A stretch of 17,760 nucleotides of DNA. Source: an uncultured Actinomyces sp. Lineage in GTDB: Bacteria; Actinomycetota; Actinomycetes; Actinomycetales; Actinomycetaceae. The notes beneath the pieces are model-generated. The model had not been told where the DNA came from. It searched no databases and was given only the letters and a program-made list of their open reading frames with translations. The position numbers and the translations under genes were made by a program. Of this stretch, positions 14,374 through 17,760 are shown in pieces. How positions within the stretch are numbered: position 1 is the first letter of the stretch; each line of letters begins with the position of its first letter. The stretch lies in assembly GCA_900556405.1 (NCBI GenBank), contig USPB01000010.1, forward strand, positions 1 to 17,760, given 5' to 3'.

Positions 14374-15720
14374 ATGTCAAACGCTCCCAGGGACGCGCGA
14401 GCGAAACGCGACTGGGGATCGGACGACTCAGCTACCCCGATCCTTCACGTCGACATGGACTCCTTCTTTGCCCAGGTCGAAATGCGCGAGGACCCGAGCC
14501 TCGTCGGGCGGCCCATCATCGTTGGGGGGACCTCGGGGCGCGGCGTCGTCACGTCCGCCACCTACGAAGCGCGAGCCTTGGGTGTGCGCGCCGGCATGCC
14601 GACATCGCGTGCCCGAGCCCTGTGTCCGCACGCGGCGTTCGTTCCTGGCAGTCACGGCCTGTATCGCCGCTACTCCCAGGAGGTCATGAGGATTCTCGCG
14701 ACGATCACGCCCGCGCTCGAACAGGTCTCCATCGATGAAGCCTTCCTGGACGTGTCCGGGGCTCGCCGCCGCCTCGGATCACCCCTGACGATCGCGACTC
14801 TCATCCGCTCGAGAATCCGCGAGAGCGTGGGCCTGCCCGCATCCGTTGGCATCGCATCTACGAAATCGGTCGCAAAAATTGCTTCCTCGCACGCCAAACC
14901 CGATGGGCTTCTCCTCATCCCTCACCAGGCCACGGTCGACTTCCTCCACGGGCTGCCGGTCGGGGCCCTGTGGGGTGTGGGCGGTCGCACCGCAGCGGTC
15001 CTCGATCGCGAAGGTATCGACACAATCGGAGACCTCGCCCACGCGCCCATCGCCCGCCTGACGAAACTCCTCGGAGTCGCCGCGGCCCATCACCTGCACG
15101 ACCTTGCGTGGGGCATCGATCCGCGGACCGTGAGCCCGGCGCGCGCCGAAAAATCGGTCGGCATGGAACGCACCTTCGAGGAGGACGTGCGCTCGCGAAT
15201 CCAGATTGAGGAATTCATCCTGGCGGCCTCCCACGATTGCGCGCGTCGACTGCGAGCGGGCGGGGTTGTCGGGTGGACCGTCGGGATTAAGATGCGCGGC
15301 GCCGACTTTCATACGATCACGCGCAGCGTGAGCCTCGTGGCGCCCACGGACACGGGGCGAGACATTGCCAGGGCTGCGCGTGAGCTCTTTTCGCGCGAGG
15401 ACATGCCGATCGGTGGGGTGCGTCTCTTCGGCGTGCGCGTGGAGGGCTTGCAGTCGCGTTCCGGTGGAGTCGCCGTGACGTTGGATCGGGATGAGCGGCC
15501 GGCCGCGTCGGAGCGCGCGATGGATCAGATCCGCACGAAGTTTGGTGCCGGTGCGCTCGCTCCGGCCACCCTGCTCGGTAAGAAGACGCCCGACCGGCGT
15601 TCCTTCGGGGCGGATACGGGCGAGGCAGCTCCCGTTCAGGCTCCGCCCGATCGACGAGGCCGGGGCGCGCACGGCCCGGTTGGTGAGGGTAGTGGGCCGC
15701 ACCAGGGGACCCTCCTGTAA
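14374..15720 (+). CDS. dinB: DNA polymerase IV (Y-family translesion polymerase)
   Basis: A Y-family polymerase that copies past DNA lesions without proofreading. From ATG 14374 it has 448 residues; AGGAGG (14364-14369) is ideally spaced, whereas the ATG at 14356 has no ribosome site. Catalytic carboxylates are Asp27 (HVDMDSFF), Asp121 and Glu122 (SIDEAFLDVSG); Phe32 sits at the steric-gate position that excludes ribonucleotides. The helix-hairpin-helix thumb is at about 199-222 (LWGVGGRTAAVLDREGI), and the little-finger domain runs from about 250 to 390. A low-complexity tail follows and ends in QGTLL, a plausible sliding-clamp peptide. No SOS box was found upstream, so LexA control is not supported. 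It diverges from the spermidine-synthase-fold gene. Confidence 0.95.
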   Translation: MSNAPRDARAKRDWGSDDSATPILHVDMDSFFAQVEMREDPSLVGRPIIVGGTSGRGVVTSATYEARALGVRAGMPTSRARALCPHAAFVPGSHGLYRRYSQEVMRILATITPALEQVSIDEAFLDVSGARRRLGSPLTIATLIRSRIRESVGLPASVGIASTKSVAKIASSHAKPDGLLLIPHQATVDFLHGLPVGALWGVGGRTAAVLDREGIDTIGDLAHAPIARLTKLLGVAAAHHLHDLAWGIDPRTVSPARAEKSVGMERTFEEDVRSRIQIEEFILAASHDCARRLRAGGVVGWTVGIKMRGADFHTITRSVSLVAPTDTGRDIARAARELFSREDMPIGGVRLFGVRVEGLQSRSGGVAVTLDRDERPAASERAMDQIRTKFGAGALAPATLLGKKTPDRRSFGADTGEAAPVQAPPDRRGRGAHGPVGEGSGPHQGTLL

Positions 15721-15788
15721 GGCCGGTTCGTCTCTGACATACCGGACGCGCTAAGCTGTTCGTACTACCCATGTGAAAGGGGCACCCA

Positions 15789-16205
15789 ATGGCTCTCACC
15801 GAGTATGAGAAGAAGATCCTCGAGCAGATGGAAGCATCTCTGCGCGAGGAAGACCCGGCGTTGGCCTCACAGATGTCCGCTCCCGTCTCCGAAGAGCCTG
15901 AGTCGAAGGCGGCTGAAGGTCCTCGCGCTCCTCGCCGTATTGCCCTTGGTCTGACGGGTGCTGTCCTGGGCATGATTGTGCTGGTTGCTGCTGTGTCCCT
16001 GGGGTACTCCGTCATGTCGATCCTCCTGGGGGTCGTCGGTTTCGCCGTGACGGTCGCCGGAGTGCTCTACGCGCTTTCGCGGCCCTCAGCCAAGGGGCGC
16101 AGTGCGGGTGAGCCCCGCTCGGAGAAGAAGAGTAAGGGCGGCGGCTGGGATTCCTTCATTCAGGATCAGGAGCGACGCTGGGATAACCGCAAGGATGACG
16201 ACTGA
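15789..16205 (+). CDS. DUF3040 domain membrane protein
   Basis: A 138-residue protein of the actinobacteria-specific DUF3040 family; function unknown. The N-terminal signature ALTEYEKKILEQMEASLREEDP (2-23) is an amphipathic helix found across the family. Two hydrophobic segments follow at about 51-70 and 75-95, so the protein should be a small hairpin membrane protein with both ends in the cytoplasm. The C-terminus is charged and ends with an aromatic-basic helix GWDSFIQDQERRWDNRKDDD. AAAGGGG lies just upstream of the ATG. The gene starts 69 bases after dinB and is followed by a hairpin. In many actinobacteria DUF3040 genes lie close to dinB or to the mraZ/division cluster; that statement is from memory. 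Confidence 0.88.
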   Translation: MALTEYEKKILEQMEASLREEDPALASQMSAPVSEEPESKAAEGPRAPRRIALGLTGAVLGMIVLVAAVSLGYSVMSILLGVVGFAVTVAGVLYALSRPSAKGRSAGEPRSEKKSKGGGWDSFIQDQERRWDNRKDDD

Positions 16206-16229
16206 CGTCGCCGATCTAAGACTGTTGGG

Positions 16230-16263
16230 AGCGGGGCGCGCCGGGAAGCCGGAGCGCCCCGCT
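16230..16263 (+). terminator. Rho-independent-like terminator after the DUF3040 gene
   Basis: A 10-bp GC-rich stem, AGCGGGGCGC (16230-16239) with GCGCCCCGCT (16254-16263), extends past one mismatch into CCGG/CCGG closed by GAAG. A short TTTGCT tail follows. It lies 24 bases after the DUF3040 stop and probably ends the dinB-DUF3040 side of transcription. Confidence 0.8.
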
Positions 16264-16338
16264 TTGCTGTCCATCATGTATCGCATGCTTGGCGTGCCGT
16301 GAACACGCGGGAGGGTGAGGCCTTCGCCCCTCGGTGGT

Positions 16339-17277
16339 TTAGTGGCCTTGTTTTTCTTCCCAGGTGTCGGTGTTGGAGACGATGAGGTGGTTGAGGGGGA
16401 AGGGGCCTGTTGTTTCCGTGGTGGTGACTAGGCCGTTGATGGTTTGGGTTTCTCCGGTGAAGGGGTTGGTGGCGGTGCCGCTCCACGTAGTGGTCAGGGT
16501 GATGGTGCGGGTGGCGTCGGGGTAGGGGCCGTCGAAACGTGAGCGCCACCCGTTGGGCGGGGTGTAGTAGTGGCGGATCAGCCGGGGGTCCTTGTTGGGG
16601 TCCATACCCTTCTCGAAGACCGTCCCTTGGTAGGCGGTGATGGTGTGTGGGGTGCCGTCGCCCCAGTCCCATTCGTAATTGGTGGCCGTCAAGGTGATGG
16701 TGATGTCATGTCCCAATAGGTTGATGACATGAGTCTGGGTCGGATGGGTGGCCGCCACAAGCGTGGGGACGTACTTGTTCGTGAACGACTCCTTTGACGG
16801 CCGCTTATGCAGACCCGCACCGTCAGCGTGAATGAGCGTGGCCGCGGCCAAGAGAATCTCGCGGGTCGTGGGCACAGCGTCGGAGTCACGGGTAAACCCC
16901 GCCATGACGAGTTCGGGTGGGAGAGTACAGTCTTCGTCAGATACTCGTGCGTCGTTCGGTGCTGTTCCGATTGACACTGAGGCACACTTTGCCCAATCCC
17001 AGTAACGCTTGGCCGCATCAGGGATCGACGATTCTGCAGTTAACCAATTCTTATCATCTGCTGGTCCTATATTGTTTGATCCACCTAGATCTTTTGCCTT
17101 CTGGGCTGCCTTGCTAGCCTCCACGTTTACATCTGGCCCACTTCCGTTAGCGCGGAAGTGCGGGGGCGCAGCAGACTCTCCCTCATCTGCGTACGCATTA
17201 TTGGCGGTGACACACGTTATTGAGCCCGCAGCAAGTAAAGATGAGAACAGAATGGGCAATAGTTTTAGTTTATGCAT
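16339..17277 (-). CDS. Secreted PKD-like domain protein
   Basis: A 312-residue exported protein of unknown function. A Sec signal peptide covers 1-30 (basic start, hydrophobic core ILFSSLLAAGSI) with a likely cut after AYA30; no lipobox is visible. The mature part has a disordered segment (31-80), a region with two cysteines (98 and 117) that could form a disulfide, and a C-terminal PKD-type beta-sandwich (about 185-290) marked by YEWDWGDGTP (201-210), RHYYTPPN and repeated Thr-rich strands. No LPXTG anchor or catalytic motif was seen. The ATG at 17277 has GGAGAA upstream and overlaps the DUF6318 stop by 8 bases, so the two are co-translated. The N-terminal coding part is about 37-45 % GC while the C-terminal part is near 58 %, unlike the rest of the window. 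Confidence 0.75.
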   Translation of the reverse strand: MHKLKLLPILFSSLLAAGSITCVTANNAYADEGESAAPPHFRANGSGPDVNVEASKAAQKAKDLGGSNNIGPADDKNWLTAESSIPDAAKRYWDWAKCASVSIGTAPNDARVSDEDCTLPPELVMAGFTRDSDAVPTTREILLAAATLIHADGAGLHKRPSKESFTNKYVPTLVAATHPTQTHVINLLGHDITITLTATNYEWDWGDGTPHTITAYQGTVFEKGMDPNKDPRLIRHYYTPPNGWRSRFDGPYPDATRTITLTTTWSGTATNPFTGETQTINGLVTTTETTGPFPLNHLIVSNTDTWEEKQGH

Positions 17278-17760
17278 CTGTATTCTCCATTGTTCCCTGA
17301 ATGACTATCCACTTACTATCCTGCCATGTGAGAAGTAACGCGAGAATAGATTTATATTCTGTATCGCTCGTATTGACTTTCGTCCCTTTGCAGGTTGTAC
17401 CGTCCGATGACTTCGTTAAAAATGCAACAGAGATCGTATTTGGCGGGACTGTGCTTCCATTGGGATCGACAGGATGCACATCTAATACGTGTTCAATTGT
17501 CGATTGGTTATCATATGTCCAGCCGTGTGAGTATACATTCCTAATATTTGATGTTACCTTCTGATGAAAATCGTCAGGACCATCCGACACATCCTCGAAG
17601 GGCTGGGTATCTCCTGTATTCCACGCATAAGCCATGAGTGCGAGGTAGTGTTCTGCGGCTGCTTCTGCTCCTCGTTCGGTATTCTCCTTGGCTTCCTCAG
17701 GCAACTCGGGTTTGGTGTAGGTGTCTGCGGCGTATTGGGCGGGGCGTACGAGGACGCCGT
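17270..17760 (-). CDS. DUF6318 family protein (5' end outside window)
   Basis: The frame is open to the window edge; 162 residues are visible and the N-terminus, where family members carry a lipoprotein signal, is missing. A Leu codon (TTG) at 17704 is not the start: the upstream residues (QYAADTYTKPEL) run on directly into the family motif LPEEAKENTERGAEAAAEHYLALMAYAWNTGDT, which identifies DUF6318, found in actinobacterial, often Actinomycetaceae, proteins. The rest is a small alpha-beta domain resembling SnoaL/NTF2-like folds in layout (a helical front, then strands ending in WQDSKWIVIQG). It overlaps the following PKD-protein gene by 8 bases. GC in 17281-17400 is about 41 %, far below the window norm. 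Function unknown; surface-exposed lipoprotein is inference. Confidence 0.75.
   Translation of the reverse strand, partial: GVLVRPAQYAADTYTKPELPEEAKENTERGAEAAAEHYLALMAYAWNTGDTQPFEDVSDGPDDFHQKVTSNIRNVYSHGWTYDNQSTIEHVLDVHPVDPNGSTVPPNTISVAFLTKSSDGTTCKGTKVNTSDTEYKSILALLLTWQDSKWIVIQGTMENTDA

Overview
The window is high-GC (roughly 60-65 % in most of it) and has the gene content and local order of an actinobacterium. The lexA / LysM-protein / nrdR block matches the arrangement known in Mycobacterium (Rv2720, Rv2719c, Rv2718c) and Corynebacterium (lexA, divS, nrdR). An L-lactate dehydrogenase and a DUF6318 plus PKD secreted-protein pair make an Actinomycetaceae member (Actinomyces or Schaalia, typical oral or mucosal bacteria) the best guess. 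The species assignment is inference. No rRNA, tRNA, CRISPR array, insertion sequence or phage gene was seen, and no gene-free stretch exceeds 300 bases.

Layout. At 1-3319 on the + strand lie hflX (5' end outside the window) and a DinG-family helicase gene, coupled by a 4-base GTGA overlap. ldh follows at 3421-4410 and ends in a perfect 17-bp hairpin shared with the convergent lexA. lexA (start 5155, leftward) and a ChiZ/DivS-like LysM membrane protein (start 5343, rightward) diverge from a 187-bp region that carries two LexA-box-like palindromes. nrdR follows. A second long hairpin separates nrdR from a leftward block read in the order helD (12182-9909), serA (9849-8644) and a fadD-like acyl-CoA ligase (8558-6528). 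The ligase has an unusual C-terminal Ala/Gly/Arg repeat tail. To the right are a PAC2-family gene (+), a spermidine-synthase-fold protein (-) divergent from dinB (+), and a small DUF3040 membrane protein (+). At the right edge (16339-17760, -) a DUF6318 family gene overlaps a PKD-type secreted-protein gene. Part of this last stretch drops to about 40 % GC and looks acquired or recombined.

How the genes fit together. Much of the window concerns genome maintenance and stress: ribosome rescue (HflX), DNA helicase (DinG type), SOS repressor (LexA), SOS-linked division control (ChiZ/DivS-like), dNTP-supply repressor (NrdR), RNA polymerase recycling (HelD) and translesion polymerase (DinB). ldh, serA and the acyl-CoA ligase are central metabolism. 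The accessory part is the right edge, where the DUF6318/PKD pair is the least understood element. The most unusual single protein feature in the core is the 7/11-residue repeat tail of the acyl-CoA ligase.
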